Shown piece by piece: positions 53,852-63,221 of a stretch of DNA of 64,000 bases (position 1 is the first letter of the stretch; each line of letters starts with the position of its first letter). The stretch is from assembly GCF_032681285.1 (NCBI RefSeq), contig NZ_CP136336.1, forward strand, positions 2,405,001 to 2,469,000, read 5' to 3'. Under the pieces are notes generated by a model. The model made no database searches. It was given only the letters and a program-made list of their open reading frames with translations, and was not told the DNA's origin. This stretch comes from Piscinibacter gummiphilus (lineage in GTDB: Bacteria; Pseudomonadota; Gammaproteobacteria; Burkholderiales; Burkholderiaceae_C). The translations under genes were made by a program, and so were the position numbers.

Positions 53852-55824
53852 GCATCCTTCGCGATCACGTGGCGCAAGCCTTTGCGTCCGGCGGGCCTTT
53901 GGCCGAAGCGGATGAGCGCTATGTGGAGCGTGAAGTCCAGCAACACATGGCCTACGCCGTGGCCGATGCGATCGACGAGCAGCGAGCCCTGGTGGCCGAA
54001 GCCGGCACGGGGGTGGGCAAGACCTTCGCGTACCTCGTTCCCACGCTGCTGTCGGGCAAGCGCGCCCTCGTCAGCACCGCGACCAAGAGTCTGCAGGACC
54101 AGCTCTTCCTGCGCGATTTGCCGCGTTTGCGCGATGCCTTGCAACTGCCGGTCTCGCTTGCGCTGCTGAAAGGCCGGGCGAGCTACCTCTGTCTGCATCG
54201 GATGAAGCAGGCGCATCAGTCGGCCCAGCTGCCCGACCGCTGGGCCGTGCGCACGCTCGCCAAGATCGAGGCGTGGGCGCAGGGCACGCAGAGCGGCGAC
54301 CTGGCTGAACTCGAGGGGCTGGATGAGCGGTCCAGCGTGATCCCGCTCGTCACCTCGTCGCGCGAGAACTGCCTCGGCAGCGAGTGCGCCGACTACCGCC
54401 AATGCCATGTGATGAAGGCCCGCCGCGAGGCAATGGCGGCCGACCTGGTGGTCGTCAATCACCACCTTTTCTTTGCCGACATGGCGCTGCGCGACAGCGG
54501 CGTGGCCGAGTTGCTGCCGAGTGTGGAAGTGGCGGTGTTCGACGAGGCCCACCAGCTGGCCGAGGCCGGCGTGCAGTTCCTCGGCGTGACGCTGGGCAGC
54601 GCGCAGGTGATCGACTTCGCCCGTGACATGCTGGCCGCGGGCCTGCAGCTCGCCCGTGGCCTCATGCCCTGGCAGGACCTGTCGGCGGCCTGCGATCGGG
54701 CGGCCCGCGAACTGCGGCTCGCCGCGGTGGGGCCGCTGCGCGAGGTGCGGGGCAGTTTCAAGCTGCGCTGGGACGAGCGGTCCACGCGAGACGAGTTCAT
54801 CGCGTGCATCGGTGCGGTGGCGCAGGCGTGCCTGGCCGCCGCAGAAGCCCTGGACACGGTCGACGAGCTCGCGCCCGACTTCACGAAGCTCGCCGAACGA
54901 GCCCGCGCGCTCGCGAGCCACGCCGAGCGCTTCCGCCATGACGCCGTGCCCGGGCATGTGCGCTGGATCGACCTGTCGCCGCATCAGGCGCGGCTGGTCG
55001 AGTCGCCGCTCGACATCCGCGAAGCGCTGCGCGAGCAGATGGACGCGGCATCCAAGGCCTGGATCTTCACCTCGGCGACGCTCGGCGACGACGAGCGCCT
55101 GAGCTGGTTCACCGAGTCGGCGGGGCTAGATGACGCCACGGTGCTGCGCGTCGGCAGCCCGTTCGACTATGCCGCTCACGCGAGGCTCTACGTGCCGACG
55201 CGGTTTCCCAAACCCAACGAGCCGGCGCACCCTGCGGAAGTGGCCGCGCTGGCGGCACGTTTCGCTCGGGCGCTGGGCGGGCGGACCTTCGTGCTCACGA
55301 CCACGCTGCGGGCGCTGCAGGCCATCGGGGATCGCCTGCGAGAATCTTTCGAGGCCGAAGGCGATTCGATCCAGGTCCTTCAGCAGGGCGATGCACCCAA
55401 GCGCCAGCTGCTCCAGCAGTTCCTCAACCAGCCGCGCTCGGTGCTGGTCGGGTCGCAGAGCTTCTGGGAAGGCATCGACGTGCCCGGCGAGGCCTTGCAG
55501 TGCGTGCTGATCGACAAGCTGCCGTTCCCGCCGCCCAACGACCCGCTGGTGGAAGCCCGCGTGAAGCGGCTCGAGAGCGAGGGCCGGAACCCCTTCGCCG
55601 ATTACTTCATCGCCGAAGCTGCGGTCTCGTTGAAGCAGGGGGCAGGGCGCCTCATCCGCAGCGAGACCGATCGCGGCTTGCTGGTCGTTTGCGACCCGCG
55701 CATGGCCGGCATGAACTACGGCAAGCGCTTGCGCGAGGCCTTGCCGCCGATGACGCGAGTGATGAGCGAGGAAGAAGCGCTCGCGTGGCTGAACGATCTG
55801 TCGGCAGCCGCGCTGCCGTTCTGA
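53848..55824 (+). CDS. DinG/YoaA-type ATP-dependent DNA helicase
   Basis: 658 residues: Walker A AEAGTGVGKTFAYL, DEAH box VFDEAHQLAEAG, a cysteine set for a 4Fe-4S cluster (CLHRMK, ENCLGSECADYRQC) between motifs I and II, and motif VI QGAGRLIRS. An XPD-like 5'-3' helicase for DNA repair or R-loop removal. Which of DinG or YoaA it is cannot be settled by eye. Confidence 0.92.
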   Translation: MSILRDHVAQAFASGGPLAEADERYVEREVQQHMAYAVADAIDEQRALVAEAGTGVGKTFAYLVPTLLSGKRALVSTATKSLQDQLFLRDLPRLRDALQLPVSLALLKGRASYLCLHRMKQAHQSAQLPDRWAVRTLAKIEAWAQGTQSGDLAELEGLDERSSVIPLVTSSRENCLGSECADYRQCHVMKARREAMAADLVVVNHHLFFADMALRDSGVAELLPSVEVAVFDEAHQLAEAGVQFLGVTLGSAQVIDFARDMLAAGLQLARGLMPWQDLSAACDRAARELRLAAVGPLREVRGSFKLRWDERSTRDEFIACIGAVAQACLAAAEALDTVDELAPDFTKLAERARALASHAERFRHDAVPGHVRWIDLSPHQARLVESPLDIREALREQMDAASKAWIFTSATLGDDERLSWFTESAGLDDATVLRVGSPFDYAAHARLYVPTRFPKPNEPAHPAEVAALAARFARALGGRTFVLTTTLRALQAIGDRLRESFEAEGDSIQVLQQGDAPKRQLLQQFLNQPRSVLVGSQSFWEGIDVPGEALQCVLIDKLPFPPPNDPLVEARVKRLESEGRNPFADYFIAEAAVSLKQGAGRLIRSETDRGLLVVCDPRMAGMNYGKRLREALPPMTRVMSEEEALAWLNDLSAAALPF

Positions 55825-55827
55825 GCC

Positions 55828-56631
55828 TTACTTCGTGGCCGGGGCCGGCAGCGTCGCGATGAAGCCGCTGGTCGGGAAGTTCTTGCGCAGGATGCGGTTG
55901 GCGTCGTCGCGCAACTGCGTCATGCCGAGCTTGTCGTAGCTCTGCACCATGAGCGCGAGCGCCTCTTCGGCGGCGGGTGCCTGCTGGAACTCCTGCAGCG
56001 TCTGCTGCGCCCGGTTGACCGCGGCGAGGTAGGCGCCGCGGCGGTAGTAGTAGCGTGCCACGTGTACTTCGTAGGCGGCGAGCGAGTTCACGATGTAGCG
56101 CATGCGGACCTGCGCGTCCGGCGTGTATTTCGAGCGCGGGAATTGCTCGGTGAGCTGCTTGAACGACTGGTACGAGTCGCGTGAAGCCTGCTGGTCGCGC
56201 TCGGACAGATCCTGATTCGCCAGGCTGCCGAAGATGCCCAGGTTGTCGTTGAAGTTGATCACGCCCTGCAGGTACAGCGCGTAGTCCATGGCGGGGCTCG
56301 TCGGGTGCAGCTTGATGAAGCGCTCGACGATGGCCAGCGCCTGGGCCTTGTCGCCGGTGCGAAAGCTCATGTAGGCTCGCTCGAGCTGTGCCTGCTGCGA
56401 CAGCAGCGTGCCGGCCGCGCGGCCTTCGAGGCGCTCGTAAAGCTTGAGCGCACGCTCGTAGTTGCCGGCAGAGGCTTCCTCGCGCGCCTCTGAATACAAT
56501 TTCTCCACGCTCATGCCGGCGGTTTCGTCCTTCGGGATCGAGTCGCAGGCCGACAGCAGCAGCGACACCACGGCCAGCGACAAGGCTTTCGACGCGCGGC
56601 GAGTCCAGCGGATCCGATTCATCAACGACAT
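55828..56631 (-). CDS. bamD: outer-membrane assembly lipoprotein BamD
   Basis: 267 residues from ATG 56631 (56622 possible). Lipobox LLLSAC with Cys29, then TPR-like helices: KLYSEAREEASAGNYERALKLYERL and QSFKQLTEQFPRSKYTPDAQVRM in residues 45-180. Essential partner of BamA in beta-barrel assembly. Divergent from rluD, a frequent arrangement. Confidence 0.95.
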   Translation of the reverse strand: MSLMNRIRWTRRASKALSLAVVSLLLSACDSIPKDETAGMSVEKLYSEAREEASAGNYERALKLYERLEGRAAGTLLSQQAQLERAYMSFRTGDKAQALAIVERFIKLHPTSPAMDYALYLQGVINFNDNLGIFGSLANQDLSERDQQASRDSYQSFKQLTEQFPRSKYTPDAQVRMRYIVNSLAAYEVHVARYYYRRGAYLAAVNRAQQTLQEFQQAPAAEEALALMVQSYDKLGMTQLRDDANRILRKNFPTSGFIATLPAPATK

Positions 56632-56673
56632 GGCGCCGCCGCGGCAGCGCTTCGAGTGGAAAGCGCAGAGTAT

Positions 56674-57669
56674 ATGGTTCGCCCCCCGCTGCCGGACGCG
56701 GTGCCCCTGCCGGCAGAACAGCAGGAGGAAGACGACGCGCCGGAGCGTCGCACGAGCACGGTGCCGGCCGAGTTGCACGGCACGCGTCTCGACAAGATGC
56801 TCGTCACGATGGCCGAGGAGTTCTCGCGCAACCATCTTCAGCACCTCATCGATGCAGGCCATGTGTGGGTGGATGGTGTGGGAGCCAAGAGCGCTTCGCG
56901 CAAGGTGCTGGCGGGGCAGCGCATCGAGGTCGATCTGGTCCCGACGGCAGAAAGCCGCGCGTTCAAGGCAGAGCCGATCGCCTTGCCCATCGTGTTCGAA
57001 GACGACTACCTGATGGTGATCGACAAACCCGCGGGCCTGGTGGTGCACCCGGCTGCAGGCAACTGGTCGGGCACCTTGCTCAACGGCCTGTTGGCCCATC
57101 ACCCCGGCGCTGCGGCACTGCCTCGTGCCGGCATCGTGCACCGCCTCGACAAGGACACCTCGGGCCTGATGGTGGTCGGCAAGACATTGCCGGCGGTCAC
57201 CGCGCTCATGCGGGCGATCGCCGGACGCGAGGTGCAGCGTGAATACCTCGCGTTGATCCATGGCCGCCTGGCCGAGGAGTTCCTGCACATCGACCGGCCC
57301 CTCGCACGCGACCCGCAATCGCGTGTGCGCATGGCCATCGTGCCTGGGGGCAAGCCCGCCCAGACGGATGTTGCGCGGCTGGCGGTCGCAGAGACGGCAG
57401 ACGGCCCCGTGACCGCGGTGCGGTGCAAGTTGCACACTGGCCGCACGCACCAGATTCGCGTCCACCTCGCGTCGCGCGGGCACCCGCTGCTGGCCGATGT
57501 CATGTACGGCGGGCGTTCAGTGCTCGGGTTGCAGCGGCAGGCCCTGCACGCTCAGCGACTCGCGTTCGAACACCCTGGCACTGCCGAAACGGTGGCTTTC
57601 GAGGCCGCCTTGCATGCCGACATGGCGCTCGCGTGGCAACAGGTCGTACCCGGTCGTGGCGGCATCTGA
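56674..57669 (+). CDS. rluD: 23S rRNA pseudouridine synthase RluD
   Basis: 331 residues from ATG 56674 (GTG 56656 is an alternative). S4 domain (about 37-95) and the catalytic motif HRLDKDTSGLMVVGKT with the active Asp. It makes pseudouridines in helix 69 of 23S rRNA. Its start lies 42 bases from bamD, so their promoters overlap. Confidence 0.94.
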   Translation: MVRPPLPDAVPLPAEQQEEDDAPERRTSTVPAELHGTRLDKMLVTMAEEFSRNHLQHLIDAGHVWVDGVGAKSASRKVLAGQRIEVDLVPTAESRAFKAEPIALPIVFEDDYLMVIDKPAGLVVHPAAGNWSGTLLNGLLAHHPGAAALPRAGIVHRLDKDTSGLMVVGKTLPAVTALMRAIAGREVQREYLALIHGRLAEEFLHIDRPLARDPQSRVRMAIVPGGKPAQTDVARLAVAETADGPVTAVRCKLHTGRTHQIRVHLASRGHPLLADVMYGGRSVLGLQRQALHAQRLAFEHPGTAETVAFEAALHADMALAWQQVVPGRGGI

Positions 57670-57677
57670 CGAGCTTC

Positions 57678-57685
57678 TATACAAT
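57678..57685 (+). promoter_or_regulatory. strong -10 opening the scpB leader
   Basis: TATACAAT nine bases after the rluD stop, giving transcription from about 57690. The -35 region has no good match. Confidence 0.5.
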
Positions 57686-57689
57686 GCGG

Positions 57690-57869
57690 GCACTTTCCCC
57701 AGGGTAACGAGCGTTCGACGCGCCGCGCACAGCGCCCACCTGCGGAAATGATCGCGCCGGAAGGGGCGCGACCCCTGGTTCACCGCGATGAGCGGTGTGA
57801 ACTTCAAGGCCAAACACTCAGCAGCCATCGACGTGGGCCCGCCGCTTTGCCGGCAGCCTTGGGCGGGAA
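57690..57869 (+). ncRNA. candidate structured RNA in the 270-base gap before scpB (6S-like outline)
   Basis: No convincing gene lies in 57670-57939. The RNA expected from the TATACAAT promoter folds by eye: CCCAGGG (57698-57704) with CCTTGGG (57856-57862) closes a 150-base region holding a perfect CGCGCC/GGCGCG hairpin (57753-57770) and a GTTCACCGC/GCGGTGTGAAC hairpin (57778-57802). GCCCAC/GTGGGC can add a further stem. The length and closing stem recall 6S RNA, but this could equally be a leader controlling scpB. No T-run terminator is seen. Confidence 0.3.
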
Positions 57870-57939
57870 GCCGCTGTGAGAGAGTCCCGGTGCTGGAGAC
57901 GAGTCCGGCGATCCCCGACTGAGGATGTAGACGACATCT

Positions 57940-58803
57940 ATGAACACACAGGATGCGAAGCGCGTCCTCGAAACCGCGCTCATCTGTGCGCAGCAGCCCT
58001 TGCCCCTGAAGGACATGCGCACCCTGTTCGCCGAGGAACTGGGCCCCGACAGCCTGCGCGCCCTGCTCGATGAGCTGACGCGCGATTGGGAAGGGCGTGG
58101 TGTCGAACTGGTCGCGCTGTCCACCGGGTGGCGCTTTCAAAGCCGGCCCGAGATGCGCGACTACCTCGATCGGCTGAACCCCGAGAAGCCGCCGAAGTAT
58201 TCGCGAGCCGTGATGGAGACTTTGGCGATCATTGCCTACCGCCAGCCGGTGACCCGCGGTGACATCGAAGACATTCGCGGCGTCACCGTGAGCAGCCAGA
58301 TCGTCAAGCAGCTCGAAGATCGTGGCTGGATCGACGCGATCGGCTACCGCGAGGCGCCCGGCCGGCCGGCGCTCTACGCCACCACCAAACAATTTCTCGA
58401 TGATCTCGGGCTCGCCAGCCTGGAGCAGCTGCCGATGCTCGAGGGTGGCGGTGCCACTCCAGCAGTAGCGCTGGCCGAAGCGTTGCCCGACCAGGGGTCG
58501 CTGCTGGAGGATTCCGCCCAGGCCGTGTTGAGCCTGGACGAAGACGCAACGGCCGTGATTGAACCCGTTGGCGACGAGGCAGCAGATGCACCGGTCGAAG
58601 CTGACGATGCCACTGCGTCAGAGGGCGGCGAAGCGCTGCTTCCCGAGGCCGAAGTGACCACCGATGAAGCGCAGGTCGGCCACGAGCCGGCCGAGCAACT
58701 TCCTCCCGATCAAACCGAGACCGAGACGGCAGCGCCGTCCGATGACTCCGAATTTCCTTCCGAACCCGCGGCAAAGACCGTCCCGATGGACCCCCAAGCA
58801 TGA
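57940..58803 (+). CDS. scpB: segregation and condensation protein ScpB
   Basis: 287 residues. Two winged-helix domains with [37 protein letters not shown] and [19 protein letters not shown] fill residues 1-170; a long acidic Ala/Glu-rich tail follows. It works with ScpA and SMC in chromosome condensation. The stop overlaps the rluB ATG by four bases. Confidence 0.93.
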   Translation: MNTQDAKRVLETALICAQQPLPLKDMRTLFAEELGPDSLRALLDELTRDWEGRGVELVALSTGWRFQSRPEMRDYLDRLNPEKPPKYSRAVMETLAIIAYRQPVTRGDIEDIRGVTVSSQIVKQLEDRGWIDAIGYREAPGRPALYATTKQFLDDLGLASLEQLPMLEGGGATPAVALAEALPDQGSLLEDSAQAVLSLDEDATAVIEPVGDEAADAPVEADDATASEGGEALLPEAEVTTDEAQVGHEPAEQLPPDQTETETAAPSDDSEFPSEPAAKTVPMDPQA

Positions 58804-60695
58804 ATCAGCCCGACGACGACACCCCGGTTGACGTGAGCTCTGCATCGACCGATGCGGCGCCTGCCGAGGCCAAGCCTGTGCGGCGTCGCCGCACGGCCAA
58901 GGCCGACGCGGCACCTCCCGCCGAAGAAGCCCCGGTCGAGAGGGAAGGCGCGGCGCTTGAAGCCGCACCCAAGCCCGCGCGCAAGCGCCGCACGACGGCC
59001 AAGGCCGACGCTGCGGAAGCGCCCGTGGCCGCGGAGGCCGCAACGCAAGAGGTCGCGCCTCGCGAGCCGGGTGAGGCACCTGCGCTTGTGCGGCCGGAGC
59101 CCAGCGAACCGGCCCCGGTGTCCGAAGGTTCGGCGTCGGCCGAGGGTGGCGACGCCGCACAGGCTGCCGACACCGCCGAGGGTGACGACCGGCCGCGTTC
59201 TTCGCGCAACCGTCGCCGCAACCGCAAGGATCGCCAACGCGAACGCGAAGGCGCACCCGACCCGGCAGTGGCGGCTCAGACCGTCGCCAGCCAGGCCGGT
59301 GAGGTGTTTGCGCAGGTGCTGGCGGGAGACTTCGACGTCGAGGCGCCTGTCGCCGAGGAGGGCGCCGAGCCGACCGAAGAGGGCGACGAAGCCGCGGCCG
59401 AACACAAGCGCGTGCTGGCCGCCGAGCCTGACGCGCCCAAGCTGCACAAGGTGCTGGCGCAGTCGGGCATCGGCTCACGCCGCGACATGGAGCAGCTGAT
59501 CGAAGACGGCCACGTGACCGTCAACGACCAGCCGGCGCATGTGGGCCAGCGTGTGTCGTTCGGCGACCAGGTGAAGATCAAAGGCAAGCCGGTGCGCATC
59601 CGCATCGTGCCGCCACCGGCTCGCATCATTGCGTACCACAAGCCCGTCGGCGAGGTCGTCACGCACGACGACCCGGAAGGGCGCCCGACGGTGTTTCGCC
59701 GTCTGCCGCGTCTGCAGCAGGGCAAGTGGCAGTCGGTGGGGCGTCTGGACCTCAACACCGAAGGCCTGTTGCTCTTCACCACCTCGGGCGAGCTGGCCAA
59801 TCAGCTCATGCACCCGCGATTCGGGGTCGAGCGTGAATACGCCGTGCGCGTGCTGGGCACCTTGACCGAGGACGACAAGGAAGAGTTGCTCAACGGGGTG
59901 AACATCGAAGGCCAGATGGCCAGCTTCAAGTCCATCCAGGATGGGGGCGGTGAAGGCGCCAACCACTGGTATCGCGTCGTCATCACCGAAGGCCGCAACC
60001 GCGAAGTGCGCAAGCTCTTCGACGAAGTGGGCTTGACCGTCAGCCGCCTGATCCGCATTCGCTACGGCACCGTCGTGCTGCCGCGCGGCCTCAAGCGGGG
60101 CGTGTGGGTCGACCTCGATGAGAACGACGTGCGCGCGATCCGCCGTCTGGCCAGTGGCAACAACCCCGGCCAGCAGCAGGGCGACCGCGGTGGCCACGGC
60201 CAGCAGCAGAACAACCAGAAGCGCGGCAACCGCAACGATCGCAACGACCGCGGCAACCGGCAGGACCGCGGCCCGCGCGGCGGCCAGCAGCAGCCCGTCC
60301 CGGCGCAGGCGCGCGAGAGCAACCATGACGACCAGGATCGCGATGACGATCTTGACTTCGATCCCAGCAAGATTCCCAACCCGCTGGAGCAGACCTTCGA
60401 CAAGCGCTTCGTGCAGAAGCCGCGCGGCCCGGTGGGCGGCGGGGGCTTTGGTCGAGGCGGCGGAGGTTTCGGGGCGGGGGGAAGCGGCCCGCAGCGCCCG
60501 CAGGGCGGGGGCAACAACAAGAAGGGTGGGCCGCGTGAGCCCGATCCGCTGCAGACGTCGGTCGGCTACATCGGCGCCGATGCCTTCCACCGCAAGAACC
60601 GCGGTGGCCGGGGCAAGGGTGGGGGCGGTGGTGGCGGCTTCGGTGGCGGCGGCGGTGGTGGTGGCTTCGGCGGAAACCGCCGCGGCGGCCGCTGA
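58800..60695 (+). CDS. rluB: 23S rRNA pseudouridine synthase RluB with long low-complexity ends
   Basis: 631 residues, about twice the usual length. Residues 1-210 are an Ala/Glu/Pro/Arg-rich extension; the S4 domain ([21 protein letters not shown]) and the catalytic [14 protein letters not shown] make up about 215-450; the rest is Gln/Asn/Arg then Gly-rich with GGGGFGGGG runs, like RNA-binding RGG tails. The core modifies 23S rRNA; the tails may bind RNA or condense. Overlaps scpB. Confidence 0.93.
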   Translation: MNQPDDDTPVDVSSASTDAAPAEAKPVRRRRTAKADAAPPAEEAPVEREGAALEAAPKPARKRRTTAKADAAEAPVAAEAATQEVAPREPGEAPALVRPEPSEPAPVSEGSASAEGGDAAQAADTAEGDDRPRSSRNRRRNRKDRQREREGAPDPAVAAQTVASQAGEVFAQVLAGDFDVEAPVAEEGAEPTEEGDEAAAEHKRVLAAEPDAPKLHKVLAQSGIGSRRDMEQLIEDGHVTVNDQPAHVGQRVSFGDQVKIKGKPVRIRIVPPPARIIAYHKPVGEVVTHDDPEGRPTVFRRLPRLQQGKWQSVGRLDLNTEGLLLFTTSGELANQLMHPRFGVEREYAVRVLGTLTEDDKEELLNGVNIEGQMASFKSIQDGGGEGANHWYRVVITEGRNREVRKLFDEVGLTVSRLIRIRYGTVVLPRGLKRGVWVDLDENDVRAIRRLASGNNPGQQQGDRGGHGQQQNNQKRGNRNDRNDRGNRQDRGPRGGQQQPVPAQARESNHDDQDRDDDLDFDPSKIPNPLEQTFDKRFVQKPRGPVGGGGFGRGGGGFGAGGSGPQRPQGGGNNKKGGPREPDPLQTSVGYIGADAFHRKNRGGRGKGGGGGGGFGGGGGGGGFGGNRRGGR

Positions 60696-60734
60696 ACGCT
60701 TCTGGTATTCACGAAGGAACCCACCTTCAAGCGT

Positions 60735-60740
60735 TAGAAT
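60735..60740 (+). promoter_or_regulatory. -10-like hexamer before ndk
   Basis: TAGAAT 39 bases before the ndk ATG; the -35 element is not clear. AGGAGAAG follows as ribosome site. Confidence 0.4.
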
Positions 60741-60778
60741 CCAAAACTTTGCCAAGTGCTTGATTCAGGAGAAGAAAT

Positions 60779-61204
60779 ATGGCGATCGAACGTACCCTTT
60801 CCATCATCAAACCCGACGCGGTCGCGAAGAATGTGATCGGCCAGATCTACGCTCGCTTCGAAGGCGCCGGCCTCAAGATCATCGCGGCCCGCATGGCGCA
60901 TCTCTCGCGCAATGAGGCCGAGCAGTTCTACGCGGTGCACAAGGCCCGCCCGTTCTTCAAGGACCTGGTCGACTTCATGGTCTCCGGCCCCGTGATGATC
61001 CAGGTGCTCGAAGGTGAAGGCGCCATCGCCAAGAACCGCGACCTGATGGGCGCGACCGACCCGAAGAAGGCCGAGAAGGGCACCATCCGCGCCGACTTCG
61101 CCGACAGCATCGACGCCAATGCGGTGCACGGCTCCGACGCTCCGGAAACGGCCGCCGTCGAAGTGGCGTTCTTCTTCCCTGGCATGAACGTCTACAGCCG
61201 CTGA
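60779..61204 (+). CDS. ndk: nucleoside diphosphate kinase
   Basis: 141 residues: [18 protein letters not shown], the active-site His in [10 protein letters not shown] and the ending [14 protein letters not shown]. It balances NTP pools in the cytoplasm. AGGAG nine bases before the ATG. Confidence 0.98.
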   Translation: MAIERTLSIIKPDAVAKNVIGQIYARFEGAGLKIIAARMAHLSRNEAEQFYAVHKARPFFKDLVDFMVSGPVMIQVLEGEGAIAKNRDLMGATDPKKAEKGTIRADFADSIDANAVHGSDAPETAAVEVAFFFPGMNVYSR

Positions 61205-61260
61205 GCGCTGGCCTTGCGCCTCGTGTAGGCGTCGCCTGCCTGAGCGCAAGGAACCACCCC

Positions 61261-62409
61261 ATGACACCGGCCAACCTGCTCGACTTCGATCTCGACGGAT
61301 TGGCCGCGTTTTGCGAAAAGCTGGGTGAAAAGCGCTTCCGCGCGACCCAGCTCTTCCGCTGGATCCATCAAAAGGGCGAAGCCGATTTCTCGGCCATGTC
61401 CGACCTGGCCAAATCGCTGCGCGACAAGCTCGCCGGCGTGGCGGCGGTGACGCCCTTGTCCGTGCTCAGCGAACAGGCTTCGAGCGACGGCACCATCAAA
61501 TGGCTCTTCGACGTGGGCGGTGGCAATGCCGTCGAGAGCGTTTTCATTCCGGAAGACGATCGCGGCACGCTCTGTGTGTCGTCGCAGGCGGGATGCGCGG
61601 TCGGGTGCCGCTTCTGCTCGACCGGCCACCAGGGCTTCAGCCGCAACCTCACCACGGGTGAGATCGTGGCGCAGTTGTGGTTCGCCGAGCACCACCTGCG
61701 CAAGCGCCTGAAGCTCGCGCCCGGTGAACGGGCCATCACCAACGTGGTGATGATGGGCATGGGCGAGCCGCTGCAGAACTACGCGGCCCTGGTGCCCGCG
61801 TTGCGCGTGATGCTCGACGACCACGGATATGGCCTCTCGCGCCGGCGTGTCACGGTGTCGACCTCGGGTGTCGTGCCGATGATCGACCGTCTGCGTGAAG
61901 ACTGCCCGGTGGCGCTCGCCGTGTCACTGCACGCACCCGATGACACGCTGCGCGACCACCTCGTGCCGCTCAACAAGAAGTACCCGATTGCCGAGTTGCT
62001 CGACGCCTGCAACCGCTACCTCGACCGTGCGCCGCGCGACTTCATCACCTTCGAGTACTGCATGCTCGATGGGGTGAACGACACGCCAGCCCATGCCGAA
62101 GCGCTGGTCGAGATCAGCCGTCGGATTTCGTGCAAGTTCAACCTGATCCCTTTCAATCCGTTCCCCGAGTCGGGGCTCGTGCGTTCGCCGCGCGAGCGTG
62201 TCACCGCCTTTGCGCGGGTGCTGCAGGACGCCGGCGTGGTGACCACCGTGCGCAAGACGCGTGGCGATGACATCGCGGCTGCCTGCGGGCAACTCGCGGG
62301 CGAGGTGCAGGACCGCACCAATGCGGCCGAGCGCATGACGCGCGCGCCGATCCAGATCCACCGCAAGACCAAGACCCCTTCGTCCACACCTCCGGAGAAA
62401 CATGCATGA
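61261..62409 (+). CDS. rlmN: dual-specificity RNA methyltransferase RlmN
   Basis: 382 residues. Radical-SAM motif CAVGCRFC (CxxxCxxC), GEPLQNY and the C-terminal methyl-carrying Cys in [11 protein letters not shown]. It makes 2-methyladenosine at 23S A2503 and tRNA A37. Its stop overlaps pilW by four bases. Confidence 0.97.
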   Translation: MTPANLLDFDLDGLAAFCEKLGEKRFRATQLFRWIHQKGEADFSAMSDLAKSLRDKLAGVAAVTPLSVLSEQASSDGTIKWLFDVGGGNAVESVFIPEDDRGTLCVSSQAGCAVGCRFCSTGHQGFSRNLTTGEIVAQLWFAEHHLRKRLKLAPGERAITNVVMMGMGEPLQNYAALVPALRVMLDDHGYGLSRRRVTVSTSGVVPMIDRLREDCPVALAVSLHAPDDTLRDHLVPLNKKYPIAELLDACNRYLDRAPRDFITFEYCMLDGVNDTPAHAEALVEISRRISCKFNLIPFNPFPESGLVRSPRERVTAFARVLQDAGVVTTVRKTRGDDIAAACGQLAGEVQDRTNAAERMTRAPIQIHRKTKTPSSTPPEKHA

Positions 62410-63221
62410 GTCTGGGCCGCAGTCGCTTGTGGGTCGCCGCCGCTTTCTGGATGTTCAGTTCATGGATGGCAGGGTGCGCCTTGCCGGCCGCCTCTCCGGC
62501 GTCCGGTGACACGCCCGACCGCATCACCGCGTCCGACGAGAGCGAGGCCAGCAAACGTGCGCGTGTGCGGCTCGAACTGGCAAGCGCGTATTTCGGTCGT
62601 GGCCAGCACACCACCGCGCTCGACGAGGTGAAGCAGGCGGTGTCGCTGAACCCGAATCTTGGCGAGGCCTACAACCTGCGTGGCCTGATCTATGCCGCGC
62701 TCGGCGATGACACGCTGGCGCAAGAGAGCTTCAAGCGTGCGTTGCAGATCAATCCCAACGACGGCGACAGCCTGCACAACTACGGCTGGTACCAATGCCA
62801 GCAAAAGCGCTACGGCGAGGCGCAGGTGATGTTTCAGCAGGCGCTGGGCATCCAGCAGTACGCGTCCGCACCGCGCACGCTGATGATCAGCGGTGTCTGC
62901 TACGCCCGTGCGGGCCAATGGCCCGAGGCAGAGCTGGCCCTGACCAAGGCCTACGAGCGCGATCCGTCGAACCCGGCCACGGCGGTCAACCTCGCCGAAG
63001 TGTTGCTGCGCCGGGGCGAGGCCGAGCGGGCGCGCTTCTACATTCGCCGCGTCAATGCGATGCCGAATCAGTCCAATGCGCAGACCTTGTGGTTGGCCGC
63101 ACGGGTCGAAAACAAGCTCGGCAATCGCCAGGGCGTGAACGAACTCGGCCGTGAGCTGCGCAGCCGTTTCCCGCAGTCGCGCGAAGCCTCGGCCTTCGAT
63201 CGGGGCTTGTTCAATGAGTGA
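62406..63221 (+). CDS. pilW: type IV pilus biogenesis/stability lipoprotein PilW (PilF)
   Basis: 271 residues: lipobox WMAGC with Cys24, then about six TPR units, e.g. [20 protein letters not shown] and [20 protein letters not shown]. It is the pilotin that helps PilQ secretin assembly at the outer membrane. Between rlmN and rodZ as usual in Burkholderiales. Confidence 0.93.
   Translation: MSLGRSRLWVAAAFWMFSSWMAGCALPAASPASGDTPDRITASDESEASKRARVRLELASAYFGRGQHTTALDEVKQAVSLNPNLGEAYNLRGLIYAALGDDTLAQESFKRALQINPNDGDSLHNYGWYQCQQKRYGEAQVMFQQALGIQQYASAPRTLMISGVCYARAGQWPEAELALTKAYERDPSNPATAVNLAEVLLRRGEAERARFYIRRVNAMPNQSNAQTLWLAARVENKLGNRQGVNELGRELRSRFPQSREASAFDRGLFNE

Noticed and set aside
57840..57920. 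Cobalamin riboswitch, suggested by GGGAAG, CGCTGTGA and GCTGGAGACGAG
   Set aside because: The B12 box does not match the consensus AGCCAGGAGACCTGCC well, the other core segments are missing, and scpB is not a B12-controlled gene.
57517..58392. Minus-strand open frame through the scpB leader
   Set aside because: It runs antisense to rluD and scpB at both ends and has no recognisable protein character.
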